Source of the DNA: Dipylidium caninum
Taxonomy: Eukaryota; Platyhelminthes; Cestoda; Cyclophyllidea; Dipylidiidae
Assembly: GCA_017562135.1 (NCBI GenBank)
Contig: QEYB01000158.1
Coordinates: 310,001 to 374,000, forward strand
Direction: 5' to 3'
DNA length: 64,000 nucleotides
The translations under genes and the position numbers were made by a program. Positions within the stretch are counted from its first letter, which is position 1; every line of letters starts with the position of its first letter. Below the pieces are notes generated by a model that saw only the letters and a program-made list of their open reading frames with translations, had not been told where the DNA came from and did not search any database. This document shows positions 41,885-53,827 of the stretch, piece by piece.

Positions 41885-44800
41885 CCTTCACTGCCACGAG
41901 GCATTGTTGAGAGCAGCTCTGCAGAAGTGGAGGAACAAGGTGATTGGCGCGTTGAGAAATAAAGCAAATTGGATCACTTGGTGGATACATATTGCAGGCT
42001 GCGCACGGGAAATCACGGCTCACCGTATGCACATGCCTCGGTGACCTCGAAGGTCAACAGCCTGCAACTTTAAGGTCACGAAACAATGATGAGAGTGGGT
42101 GAAGGCACACACGACTGCGCCGCTCACTTCCGCCGGGCAGGCTAAAGATGCCAACTGGAGCAGATGCCAGATTTCAGCCTACCCAGTCGCAGCCACGAGA
42201 AGAGGCGCGCAGGCCACAGAAACGTGGACTAAAGAGAGGAGCCCGCCACTCCCCTCGGACGCAGACCAATCACTTGGTGAAACGTGGAGCTCGCTGATTG
42301 GTCGGGTCAGTAGTGGCTAATTGGAAGTACCGGCCATTGCTGAATGATTAATGGACGATAATAAACTAACGCTATGAAGTGAAAATGGGTTATAGCACTC
42401 GAGGAGTGTGGAATGCTGGCAATAGAGCAAACAGTCGATGCCTCTAAGGTGAATGTCATTTAAAGTGGTGCGCCTGCAGCTTCCACCACCGTCGGACGAG
42501 TCTCGAATTCTTTCATCGGAGTGTTTCTACTGCACCGATAAGACTCACATCCACGTGGACATCCAGAAATAATCATACCCTGGCGGGTCAAGGCTGACTT
42601 AGGCTCGTGCGCAGCTCCACCATCGAGAGTAGTGGCGGAGGAACTGCGTGGACAAAGTCAGTTCAGGACGCAAAGGAGATTTTAAAACGGTGGGGACAGG
42701 TGGATAATTGTAGATTAGCAGTGGGAAAGTCTGAGTATAAAATAAAACGAGGTTGGGTGAAGGTCAACTAAGGACTAAGCAACTCCGCTGCTGACCAGAA
42801 TAAAAAGTGAGTTTTTAAGGGATGCGGCATTTCGGAGGAAAAAGTCTTTGTGTTCCCCGGGCACAAAAGCTTCTGTTCGTGCCGCGACAAGACCAAACCG
42901 AGTTGCACCGACCCCTTGAGGCGTAGCCCAGTCACTCTGCGTCCAGACTAGGAACTCTTGGAGTTACTCCTTCCACCGCCGCCCAGCTGAGGAGGGCGAA
43001 GGAACATGTCCACGTGTGCGAGGATCCCTCCCAGTGCCGTCAGAAGAGGATTTTGGCGGCGTGTAGGCAAAAGGCGGCTGGGAACCAAGAGGAGAGTCGT
43101 AAGGAGGACGCGGGAGTGAAGTTCCCACCGCCCGGACCAAAACTGGACGATCTGGTGTGGACAACGGGCTTGCGCGCCTGGTGAAGGCGAGTGAGCGCGT
43201 TCGGCGTGGACGGACGAGGAGAACGGGTGAATCACCGATTAATCCCGTCGGCCGACGGCAACGGCAACTGCGTACAGTCGACGGAAAAGAGTCGAGCTTT
43301 TTTGGTTCACATCGAGCCGTCACGACTCACTGGAGTCGGCATCGTCGGCTCGGGTGAATGCATCAATTGAGGAAAAGAGAGAGAGGGGAAGGCGAAAAAA
43401 GAGGACGGGGGGTGAAATATCTTCAAGTCAGCCAATTTGTCCCTTTTGGTCGTGTCGTCGGGAGTGTTGGAAGTAGAACACAATAATTTGTCTCCTGCTT
43501 GTATGTTAAAATTGAGGGAAGATCGCGTGGAAGTTTTCGCAGTCGACTCATGTCGACCAGTGGGGGAAGGGTGCGAATCACCGGAGATTTTTGTCCAAGT
43601 TTTCATTAAATCGGCGACTACGTGGGGATAGACTGAACTAAGCCCTGAATTGTTGACTGCGCAAGTTATTTGAGGGGGGGGACACGAACAAGTGCCGTGG
43701 AATGAGTAGAACAAGGCACGAGACTGACGGGGAAACGAAACCATCAACATGTCTGACACGTGGGTGGCGGAATGTGGCTAATGAAGAATCTGAAGAGATC
43801 AACCATCTCAAATCCACACTAGAAGTGCTTTAAATAGTTGGGTCGTTTTAGTTTAAATTCGTTTCTTCCACCCCTGATGTTAGTGGCATGACAGTTTCCC
43901 TCGCCGGCTTAAATTACCAGGTGGAATAGCAAAAGCAGAGTAGACTGGGGAGAGAGACGCATAAAATGCATAAAATGCGGGGGAAAAATGTAAAAAGCGG
44001 AGGAGAGAAGAGGGAAGAGCGAGGAGGGAGGGCGCTGACCCACCGTCAAGACACCGCGAGTTGGCCAGGCTCTGCGAGGAGCTTCACCGGGCTGTGGCCA
44101 AACCCAAACGGGCGGGAGCCAATCAGCACAAGGCATGGCGCTGATTGGCTAATTAGCCACAAATGAGTCACACCGACGAGACAGATGGTGGACTCGTGCG
44201 TCCGCGCCGATGCGCACGATGGTGCGTGCGTTCAACCCCTCCGCTCCTCCCCGCCGCCCGTCCACCGTCCCCCCCTTCTCGGCGCCCCCACTGAGTGTCT
44301 GCGAGTGCCGACACCCGCGCCGCCTCTCCGCCAATCACCGTCAGCCTGGACCGCAACGTGACTCGTGCAAAGACCTCTAAGGTACATGCTTGTCACCCTC
44401 TTCCGCCCCCTCTCCACCTCCCCCCGATGCTAAGAAGGCAGCTAAGACAACTAATGACCAGTGGCATTCAGCATCTTCGGGGTATGGTGCGAGGAATTGC
44501 ACATTTTCACCTCGGCGCAACAATGTCCATCTCGGATATCACTCGCAAATCGCACTGACTGGTGTCAAACTGGCACGTCTTGACAACAGAAACTACCTGG
44601 TGGGTGACAAGAGCAGTTAATGAGGATGCTGAAAAGGCTAGTGGGGTTGCCACGCTGCCTCTTGCACAGTCTCTAGGGGGAAGCGGCTTTGCGTGCTGCC
44701 AGCGCTGGTCCGCCGCCGTCAGAGACACCTGCTGTCGCTCCTCCTTTCGCTGTGCACTGGCGCGTCGATCGTTGCGATGTTTCGACACTCAGCGTCTCCA

Positions 44801-45924
44801 CCTTTTCCCTGCCGCGGCGCATAATCCCCGTCGTGAAGGCGGACCGGTCACCGACGAGGCAGGCGTGTGAACGGCAATGCGACGAAGCTTCGCGGCAAAT
44901 TATCGCCTCGATTCGTCGTCGTCGTCGGGAGTTCGGTGGAGAGCCGGGAGACGCATGGATCTGCTGAGCGGAGGCCTGGAACCCTTTCGACCGGACACGA
45001 AGCAGCTCCTGCTTAACTTCAGCTCGCGTGGATGGTGGTTGCGTCCAGTCGAGTTCTGCCGAGTCGGTGGAGGGGCGATTTCAGCGCCTTAAGCCAACAC
45101 AGGCAGTCGCCACGACTTCAACCCGCCTGTCCCCGCCTCCTCGCCACGCCGCCCCAACGGGGGGAGGGGCGCTCACACACTAGGTCTGCTGTCCCGACAT
45201 TGTTCTGGCCCTCGGCCGGCACCGGCGGCGGCCAGACGCCTTGGTGCCGAGGCGTCTGCGGACAGGTCGTCGACAAGTCGTCGTCGACTGACCTCCGTCG
45301 GCCGGACGTAGGAGATCACCTCAGGGGAGACCCGCTTGTGGCTTTCGGGAGCCCGCGCCACCCCTCCATTTCTATGACCGACAGACAGACTTCTTGCTTG
45401 TCAAGTAAAAAAATTGCTCGCCTTCTCCTCTTCGACTAATAAACAAACACACGAACACACCTCAGCCTTTCTGGAAATCCCCATTGGAGCAGGATGTTGC
45501 GGTAGTCGGACCCTCGCCCCGGTGGATAAACACTTCAAGTCTGGCCGAAGAGATTGCACATTTGGAGGCGCGTTACGAAAGTGGCCGACGAGGCGCTTCA
45601 AAACTGTCCGGGCTGGCAGAGTCAACTGGAAGTCAATTGAAGGGAGGTGAGTGCGAATGACGAGGGCGGTGGAATTTGGGGGAAGCTTTCGAGCGCACGA
45701 CTCGGTTCTGTCGCTCGGGAGTCCTCTCCAGACCCGCGCCAGTCGCTCGTCCGCCACTCTGCCGCGGTGAGCGGCTCGACTGAGGGCGACGCCCCTCTTT
45801 CGGAGGCAGCGCGTGCTGAAGCTGCTGCTGCAGCCGCCGATGCGACTGCTTCATGGCAAAGGCGGATTTTGTGTGGACCTTTTCACGTTCTCCCCTCCCC
45901 TACGAGGCTATGAATTCTTCGGGC

Positions 45925-46045
45925 CACGAGAGCTCGTCGTCTCCACCGTCCTGAGGGGAGGAACGAAAGAGCGGACGCAGCGGACGAAGTCGTCTGTGCT
46001 CGTCGGAGAGTCGTCAGGCGTCCCCGCAAACGTCTCTCTGTCGCC
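45925..46045. repeat. Decayed repeat, copy D (module 2 only)
   Basis: A segment reading GAACGAAAGAGCGGACG, then CGACGAAGTCG-like sequence and GAGTCGTCAGGCGTCCC, aligns with 49290-49365 and less well with 46655-46760. The shared order of blocks over about 100 bases shows common origin, with substantial divergence. The element type is unknown. Confidence 0.5.
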
Positions 46046-46519
46046 CCACTCTCCTCTCATTCTCATCAAGTTAAAACGGGAGTTTTTGTTGTTGCTCAGT
46101 CTTTCCTGCCCCTGTCGGCCATCCGCTTCCCCACAGGCCACTGGAAACTATCAGGACTAAGAAATTTCTCGCCTTCTCCGCGGCGTCTAAGGGGCAAACA
46201 GTCGCGCGCTGACAAAGGGGGAATTGCGAGCAGACCCTCGGCGTGCGGTCTGCGTCCCCCGACGCCGCGGTCGCGGAAGACCGCCTCCTTCGCGCCGGGT
46301 CACGTCCGCCGGCCCAGGTGGGTGAATGACAGGCTTTGACGTGTGCCGCTGGGGACTTGACGCGAGACGGTCACCGAGAATTTCGCCCCTCTCAACACGG
46401 AATTTCCGCTGCGCCTCCACAACGCCCGAGCGGCCGCGGGAGGAGCCCCAAGAACACGCTGCCGGCGGCTGATGCCTTTCAGCCGGCATTCGTCTCACCC
46501 GCTGTCCAGCAATGGACTT

Positions 46520-46840
46520 GCAAGGCCATTCGCCTCTTCGGCGGAAACATTTTGCGTCTTCGGTGCACCCGTCACCGTCGCTACTTGGGGAAATTTTGGG
46601 TGGGAGGGAGGAAAAAGCTCGTCGTGAAACTCTTCACCCACCATCCTCGCCCCGAGGGAGGAGCAAAAGACTGAGCGAATTTGACGAAGTCTCCGACCTT
46701 AGTCCCAGAGCTGTCAGGCGACTCCCCCAACGAGCAGCCTCGCAAACGTCTGGCGGTCGACCAGTGGAAGCTACGAAACAGGCGTTTTGGTTTACTTACT
46801 CGTCCGCCGCGACTGCGACAGACGCTTTGTGACGCGTCCG
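46520..46840. repeat. Decayed repeat, copy A (modules 1 and 2)
   Basis: Module 1 contains GGCCATTCGCCTCTTCGGCG and continues to GCGTCTT; over 37 bases it differs from copy B by a single base. It continues into a GGGAAATTTTGGGTGGGAGG-like block and AAAGCTC shared with copy C. Module 2, at about 46655-46840, has GTCAGGCGACTCCCCCAACG and GAAACAGGCG, matching copy C at 49340-49440. No coding capacity or terminal repeats are recognisable. Confidence 0.65.
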
Positions 46841-46984
46841 ACAGTCACAGTTTTTTGAACACGGGTTCGAGCCTTGAGCTCCTTCAACGCCACGTCAAAT
46901 CAGGCTTTCGTCGAGGTGATCTGCGGTCCGCGCGGAAAACGCAGTTGTCAAACCGTCGCCGTCGGCGGCCGAGGCGAGTGAGTG

Positions 46985-47146
46985 AACTTCCGAGGCCATT
47001 CGCCTCTTCGGCGGAAGCATTTTGCGTCTTCTTTGTACCCGCCATTGTCTTCCTCACTCTGCTTGGCCGACATTTCCCGCCTGACGGCAGGAGTGCGAGG
47101 AGGGCCGCAGCGCCCGACCATTAAGCCCGACTGTCGAAGACTCGGA
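46985..47146. repeat. Decayed repeat, copy B
   Basis: Starts TGAACTTCCGAGGCCATTCG and shares 37 bases with copy A with one mismatch; the TGAACTTC lead is shared with copy C. Its end (ATTAAGCCCGACTGTC, about 47119-47134) matches GTTAAGCCCGGCTGTC in copy C near 49200. The middle of the unit is shorter than in copy C. Confidence 0.6.
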
Positions 47147-48934
47147 CGTGGTAGTGTCGAAGAACGGCTTTGCGCGGCGCCTCGGAAGGATCCTCTAACG
47201 CTGAACTCCGCGCTGGCCATTCCAGCCGACGGTCGGGCGATTTTGCACTGCGAAAGTCTACATTTGCACGCCTCTCCGCGTTGCCTCGGTGAGGAGAGAA
47301 TCGCGGGCGAAGTGGGGTAGGGGAGTGGCGGGTGGAATCAGCTCGGACTGCCTAACCGCCTTTGCGGCCTTTCGAACGAGGCCAATTTCGTTCTCTGCCT
47401 GGCCGGAGAACGTGGCCACTCGACCGATCGTGGGCGGAGGAGAATTGTTACGGCTACTTGCCAGAATTCCTACGCGTTTTGGCCGGACTTCTTGACCCCC
47501 GCGCCGTCCGGACGGCCGCCAGCCTCGAGCTGTCCCGTTTTCTCTCCTCTCCGGCCACACCCCGACCGGTAAGCGCGGCCGAAAAGACGAGTCTGCGCAG
47601 ATGCGCTGTCTGGCCTCGGTCGGTCGCTCACGGAGAGAGGCGGCGTCTGGATGTCAAGGCACCCGCGGCTGTGGCCGGAGGGCTTTCTAAATGCCAGCAG
47701 CCGTCGTCGGCGCAGAGCCGGTGTGTCCGACTAACGACGGAATGTTCTACTCGCGCACCAGAGGTTTGCTTGGCGGAGAAAGTGGGTTTTTGGCATGCGG
47801 AGTGACGAGCGCCAGTCTCGAGGATCCGAGCGGTCGGAGGCGGCGGGTGTGGCAGCCGGTTGGAAGTAGTCCGAGACCTCCGGAGCGTCTTCCGTTGTCC
47901 CGCAGAGAGAATAATGACAACCTCAGCAGCATTCGTGGCCACGAGGGACCGGGGGACCGACGATGGAGACGCTGGCGGCGCGCAGACGAGCAAATCGGCG
48001 GGTAATTCGGCTGACCCACCGCAAAATACGGCCATTAGAGGCCTCGGCAACTCCACCGCCGTCTTTGCGACTATGGCGGAGACGACGTGAGTAGGAAAAG
48101 GCTTTCGGACGGGTCCACGACGATTTGTGGCCCGATGGGGCGCGGGTCGTTTGGGGGGCGCCGACCGTCGCTCGTCACGACCACCACCTCGTGGCTGCAC
48201 CGCCGTCAGACTTGCGTTGCCCGGCGGACAATCTGCGCTTCTTTCATCACTCGCGGATGCGCAGAGGCGGTCTCCGACCGCGGCTCCCGGAACCGCTCCC
48301 GCCGCCTTTCCGAGGCATCCGAGGCGGAAAAACTGCGCCTCGACGGCCCCTCGATGCGAGGGTGGCTACATCGTCAACGGACAGACAGGGTGGAGGCGGA
48401 AAAACGGAGGAGGAGGAGCAGGAGGAGGAGGAGGAATCAGGAGCTGGAGAATGAAATTTCCTTCCCTCAGCTCCACCTCCCTTAGTCCCCGTTTTGTCTA
48501 TCCATAAACAGACATTCTTTTTTGCGTCTGAAGTACGAGGGCAGTAAAGTTTCGAAAGAATGCATAGCGATGCAACTTTTCGCTCCAGTTCGCTTTCTTT
48601 CTCTTTTTATAACCCGTTCCACTCACGTCCGAGGCCGCCTTCTTTCCACCTCGTGTTTCAGTGCTGACAATTGGGAGGATTCGCACGCGCCGGGGAGCGG
48701 CGGGCGGCGGATGGAATTCCTGGTGGTGGCGTGGTGGACGAGGCATCGCCTGCAGCGAAGGAGGACGCGGCCAGGACAGATCGGCGCATTCAACTGTGAA
48801 CGCGACGAAACTCCTGGCAACGGATGGCCTGTTGCGGTCGTTCCCTTGGCCGGCTGTACGCGGCTCAGCGAAGACGTCTGAACGTCACTGTCGACTGGTT
48901 GGCCAGTCGCGTTCGTCTCTCTCGCTGCCCCCAA

Positions 48935-49480
48935 ATGAACTTCTGAGGCCATCCACTTCCTCGGGGGAGACATTTCGTCTTCTACGTACCCACCGTCGTC
49001 GCGAGTCGGGGAAAGTTGGGTGAAAGGGAGGGAAAAGCTCTCCGTGGAACTTTTCATCGCCGGTCCGGGGCACCCGGGGCTGGCGGAGTAGCCTCGTCCC
49101 TCCGTCCGCCGCCGTTCGTGTGCCCGCCTTGCGAGTAGGCGACATTTTCCACCTCCTCGCACAACGCAAGGCGTCCTAGGGGGTCGGCAGTGTTCAAGCG
49201 TTAAGCCCGGCTGTCAAGGAGTTGGTGGGGCAGCTTCAAGACCGCGTCAGGCCACGATAACTGGTCGTCCCAACTGCTCCGAGGTGGGAACGGAAGAGCG
49301 GACGACACCCGCCAAGTCGCCTGCCCTCGTGCGAGAGTCGACAGGCGACTCCCTTAACGGCGAGTCTCGCAGCCCAACGACCAACTCCTCCACTTTTCAT
49401 ATCAACTTCGGAAACTGTGAAACAGGCGCTTTATTTTGCCTCTTTTCGGCTGCAACTGGGACAAACGCGTTGTACCATGC
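48935..49480. repeat. Decayed repeat, copy C (longest)
   Basis: The longest copy. It has the TGAACTTCTGAGGCCATCC lead, an AAGTTGGGTGAAAGGGAGGG block shared with copy A, a TTAAGCCCGGCTGTC block shared with copy B, and a GGAAGAGCGGACG to GACAGGCGACTCCC block shared with copies D and A. It ends near GAAACAGGCG and ACAAACGCGTTGT. Together the copies define an ancestral unit of at least 500 bases. Confidence 0.6.
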
Positions 49481-52400
49481 ATCGGGCAATTCCATTTATA
49501 CCCTTGAAAGGCATTCTTATTAGTTAATCTGTAAAATCTTCCCACTTTTTAGCCCATTTTATTGAATTTTTTCCCCGAAACCCAATAGAAAAAGACACAA
49601 TTCATATTTACCTTTCTTGTACGGAGGTGAATTTCCTAGTCATAAATTGCTCAGTCGGCGTCTTTTGCTTGATTTGATGAAACCTCTGGACGATGGACGG
49701 AGACCTGTCGCGGCTCAGCGTCGGGGCAACGGGGACGCAACTCTCGTCGCACTGTGTTTTGCCCCTCGGGAAGGCGGGCGCAGCGAAGTGCCGGTAAAAT
49801 GCGACGTCATTTGGACTGTCCGCGTTGTCTGGAGGCGAGAACCCGCAAAGTCCGGCTGGCCAAAAAGGAACAGTTCGAGAGTCACTTTGCTTCTTCCTTT
49901 CTTATGCCCGGTTACAGCGGTCGTCTCGGGCTTCAACTAAACTCGAAGTGCGCCTTCGTCTTGGGCGCTCCGATGGACGAGGCCGAAATGGCGCTGGTCT
50001 GCTTATTCGCGACTGGGATTCCTCGTGGCCTATCAGTTTCGAGGTCGAATGGATCTGGAAGCGGTTCATCCGCCTCGTCAGACAACCACGCTCTGTCGGG
50101 ACTTAAGTAAACGAAATAGGCTCGTTGGAAGCCTGAGCTCGGTGAAAATCCTGCTGAGGTAGGGTCGCTGGCGGGGGAGGCGGACGGTTGCACTGGGACA
50201 GTCGATTCACACGGTAGTTTGACGCAATGACGAAGGGAAGTCGGGTCAGTCGGAATGATTTATTTTTTGTCCAGACTGTCGAGAAATTCTTGCCCGTCTG
50301 CTCTGCATCAACCTAACCGTGGCTGCAGACGACGGAAGGAACACACGGAGAGTCCGACTGCCAACGAGATAACAAAACAACGCTCCGCCACTCATCCACC
50401 GGTGGAAGGAGTTGATACTGCGGGGCTTCGACGCCCCTTCATCCTTCGAGGTGGTTGCCGGACACTCAACCTCCCACCGGCTGAAGGAGTTAGGCAGAAT
50501 GACCTTCACCGCTGCCTCCTTTCGGCCCGGTTGTCCGCGCGACATGCGAATTAACTTTCGCCTTAACTCCACATTTGTGAAAGTGAAGGCGTGTGGCAGC
50601 GATTGCTCGAGAGAGGCGAGGGTGCATCATGTCAGGTTTTATTGCCACTCCGCGAGATTATGAACTGCCTTTACATAACCCACATGTCGAGCAGCTATTC
50701 GCTGATGGCCAAGACTTTAGGTGGGAGATTGGCGGGAAGGCGGCAATGTGAAATTTTTTCCCCTCGCAAATCGCCCGGGCCAGATTTCCCAGAAATCAGC
50801 ACATTCTACCTCCTCCTCCGCCACCTATTCCGCTCAGCGTTACTTGGGCTGAGGGCAGAAAGGCCACTATTCCAATTACAGCGTTGATTCTGTACCCCGG
50901 GGATATATTCACTTAACTGCCACATGCCATTTATGTCACGTTTACACTGGCTAGTAGATGCTGTTAGGGCAATCTCGTGCTCCCTAATTTATGCGAACTC
51001 AATCGCTGTGGATGTCCATTGTAGAAGCCACGGATTCAAAAAAATTCCATTTTTGTGAGGGTCATACCAAGACTCCGAGTGAAGCACCGCCTGTCAACTC
51101 GACACCATAAACGCCACCCCCTGGGGCCAAGGTTTCACGTTACTTCAAGGATTTTTAAAATCAATTTCAAAATCATGCCCAACTGACAGCATCGCGATTT
51201 AAAACATTCTACTTACACGTAATAAGTAAAAATTTCATCACCAAAATAATAACGCAAAAATATTTGCAGGGCGGTGGTAGCCTATGGTTGAGATGCTGCA
51301 AATTAGAGAGAAGGTTCCGGAAAGTGAGGAAACCACCACATGAGAACTCTGTTTCTGCTGGATTTGCCGCCATTTCCGCCGCTCCGCCTTCATCACAGCC
51401 CCACCGAACTGCGGGCACAATTAGGATTTTATTATTTAGATTGCTTTAAAACACTCGACCGCTATTATGAACAAAGCAGTGCCGGAACAAATATCGAACA
51501 TGGTATTCCAAAATCCCGATTCCAAATCTAAATTTCATTATGCCATGTGGAAAACCGGCAAGGGACAATTTCAGCCGGTGCACGATTCTTGATGGGTGTG
51601 ATTTGTCGATGTGCAGCAAGGCTTCGGCATTTTGAGGTACCTGGTCGAGTTTCTCTCCTCAGTTACCACTAAGGTGACAAAGGAAAGCACACTCCCAGCG
51701 TTTTCAGTCACAACCAATGACTAAAACGGCTGATTTAATAAGCACGGCTTTTCTGCACCCTTGAGGATTGTACACCAGCCCTTATATGACCTAGAAGAAC
51801 CAACTTGTGGGGCGCATCTGTTAGGTGACATTCGACGTTTGTCACGCCAACATTTACGTTAAGGAAAGCCATCAGCCGGCTTAACTTAACGGCCAGGGAT
51901 GGGGGAAGGTGAGACAAAATACCGGTACGCTTGCATGCTCCTCAATGCAATCTCACGGCTCTTCCCGCCCATTCGACAATGCTCTCAATTAGTCCTCGCC
52001 GCTTCTAGAAGGTTATTGTTAGGGCCAAATTAAAAGAGAGGCTCAACGAGGTGTCATACCAATCGAAACATCATGTGTAGTGTAACGCTGGAGTATTTGG
52101 TGGCCGTGAGAGTAAATACGGTTTACGAAGCCGCCACACACATAACCATCTGGCCATCTGGAGACCGGATTCTCGGCCTGAGAGAGTCAGGAAGGAGAAG
52201 CAGCGGACTGTCTGCCGGGCGACGTCCAGCTGCTCTCATTTACAACAGGCGCATTTATCTCAGAAACAACAATATCTTCCAGTTCTACCATCAAGCGGCT
52301 TGTACGAGACCCATGTGAGAATACCGGAGGGGTTGGAACCCATTAAGGCTGGTGCCGTTGTGTATTGCCAGAACTACTACTACTGGTGCAATCAAGTGCT

Positions 52401-52947
52401 CCATTCGAACGTGTAGGACGCAGGTGGAAGCATCTCCAACGCATCGAGTTTGCGGATCAGAATACTAGTCTAAATTGAAAAACAGCTTTCCGTTTTGCAT
52501 GGACGATTGGTCGGTAATCTGGTAGGAAAGAATTAATCAGGAACGGGATATTGCGAAACAAAATTTTCGGTAATGCTACACGAGATTGCAAACACAACTG
52601 AGATGACTAATTGCACCTGGGGTTAATAAAAACAAAAAAAAAAATAAACAATTTCGGCGAACCTCGAGGTGGAGGCGATAACTTCCCATCTTCAGCCAGT
52701 AAAAAGTAGGCGTTACGAGGATCATTGCTGCGGCACATCCTCGAATGGCATAGCGCGCAATATTCTCAATTTATCCCCCAATTAAACCAACTTGTTACTC
52801 GCCCAAGATGGGCAGTTACTATCTAACACCACAAGGAACCAGATCTTCGTAAAAAAAGTCGTAAGGTGAATATGGTAATAACAGTCGCAATGACTACACT
52901 TTCAAGGCACTTCAGACACTAAATCATCATGAAAAATGAAGAGTTTG

Positions 52948-53827
52948 TCATCCTTGAGGGTAGATACGTCGAAGCCAGGGTCTGGGCGAAAACTTCTTTC
53001 CATCAAAGAAGTCAAAGAACTCGGAGATAATTGAGTGCTTGATTATGGTTTCGTGAGGGTAAAGGTTGCTGCTCGCGATCTTCATCTCCTTTGACGACAG
53101 CGCCTCTAGTTCATCCTGAGCAGCATAAACAGGTCCTATTTGAAAGAGGGTGTCTTTGGCGTCGGCCAGGAGACGATAATTGGGTTGGCTTCTGGCCTCC
53201 TAAGAAGGTTAGAAGCAAATAGAAAAATAAACAGCCAAAAAAATCGATTTACCAATTCTCTCTCCAGGAGAGGATAACGGAGAACCATCCAGGGCGTAGG
53301 TGCACATGCCTCCTCGTCCCAGCCAATAATGACGGCCTTGAAGCCTAGACGATGTCGAACCACTTGTCCGATGGAAAAACGGAGAGAAGATGGTCGAGTC
53401 CGACGGATACGTTGACTAGCTCCGAAGAATACGTGGTTCCGTTCGTGAAGCTCGATAATCTTTGGTGGTGGCGATGGCAATGGGGATTTGAAGGATCGTA
53501 TTGACACAGGGAGTGTGAAGAAATCCTTTAACTACATGCAAGGCAGCGGATAGGGGAATGAACACGAATAAATGGCAATCTGTCAAGTAATAAGTACAAA
53601 CAAACCTTTATAGAGAGAATAGTAGTCATGGCCTTTCGGTAAATTTTCACACTGGCGTTCTTCAGATATTCAAACAAGTAAAACGGATTTGATTTAAAAT
53701 AAATGCTCCCAAAGAATGGCTCCGTGTCGACCTGCGACGAATGTATGTAATTCCAAATGAAAAATTGAAGGGGTATTAAGAGGACGATAATAATTAAGTG
53801 AACTCTGTCATCTTCCAGCAGTGGCAT
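52948..53827 (-). CDS. Membrane-anchored YccV-like (hemimethylated-DNA-binding fold) protein
   Basis: Three exons, 53827-53606, 53531-53253 and 53199-52948, all phase 0, give 250 residues. Residues about 10-28 (HLIIIVLLIPLQFFIWNYI) form one hydrophobic segment right after an acidic start, fitting a signal anchor. From about residue 120 the sequence FSIGQVVRHRLGFKAVIIGWD is the opening of the YccV/HspQ-like domain (Pfam hemimethylated DNA-binding), also found in FBXO21 and POLDIP2. The domain goes on through NYRLLADAKDT and YAAQDELEAL, the usual beta-barrel end, and closes with a short tail ending RRIYPQG. No F-box or ApaG domain is present, so it is neither FBXO21 nor POLDIP2. Substrate and function are unknown; the name of the fold comes from a bacterial protein and should not be read as DNA binding here. 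The start is the only ATG before the hydrophobic segment. Confidence 0.82.

Larger units (their letters stand above)
41885..52947. other. 11-kb gene desert, GC-rich then AT-rich
   Basis: No exon with recognisable homology occurs between the RhoGEF start and the YccV-like gene. From 41.9 to about 49.4 kb the DNA is GC-rich with many chance open frames; from about 49.5 to 52.9 kb it is richer in A and T. A Pro/Ser-rich minus-strand frame at 43323-42964 is the best candidate for a 5' RhoGEF exon, but I could not join it by phase. Decayed repeat copies lie at 45.9-49.5 kb. The region may hold 5' untranslated exons, the RhoGEF promoter, or a gene I do not recognise. Confidence 0.5.

Noticed and set aside
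46860..46880. GGTTCGAGCC-like stretch resembling a tRNA T-loop
   Set aside because: No acceptor stem, anticodon arm or D-loop can be folded around it.
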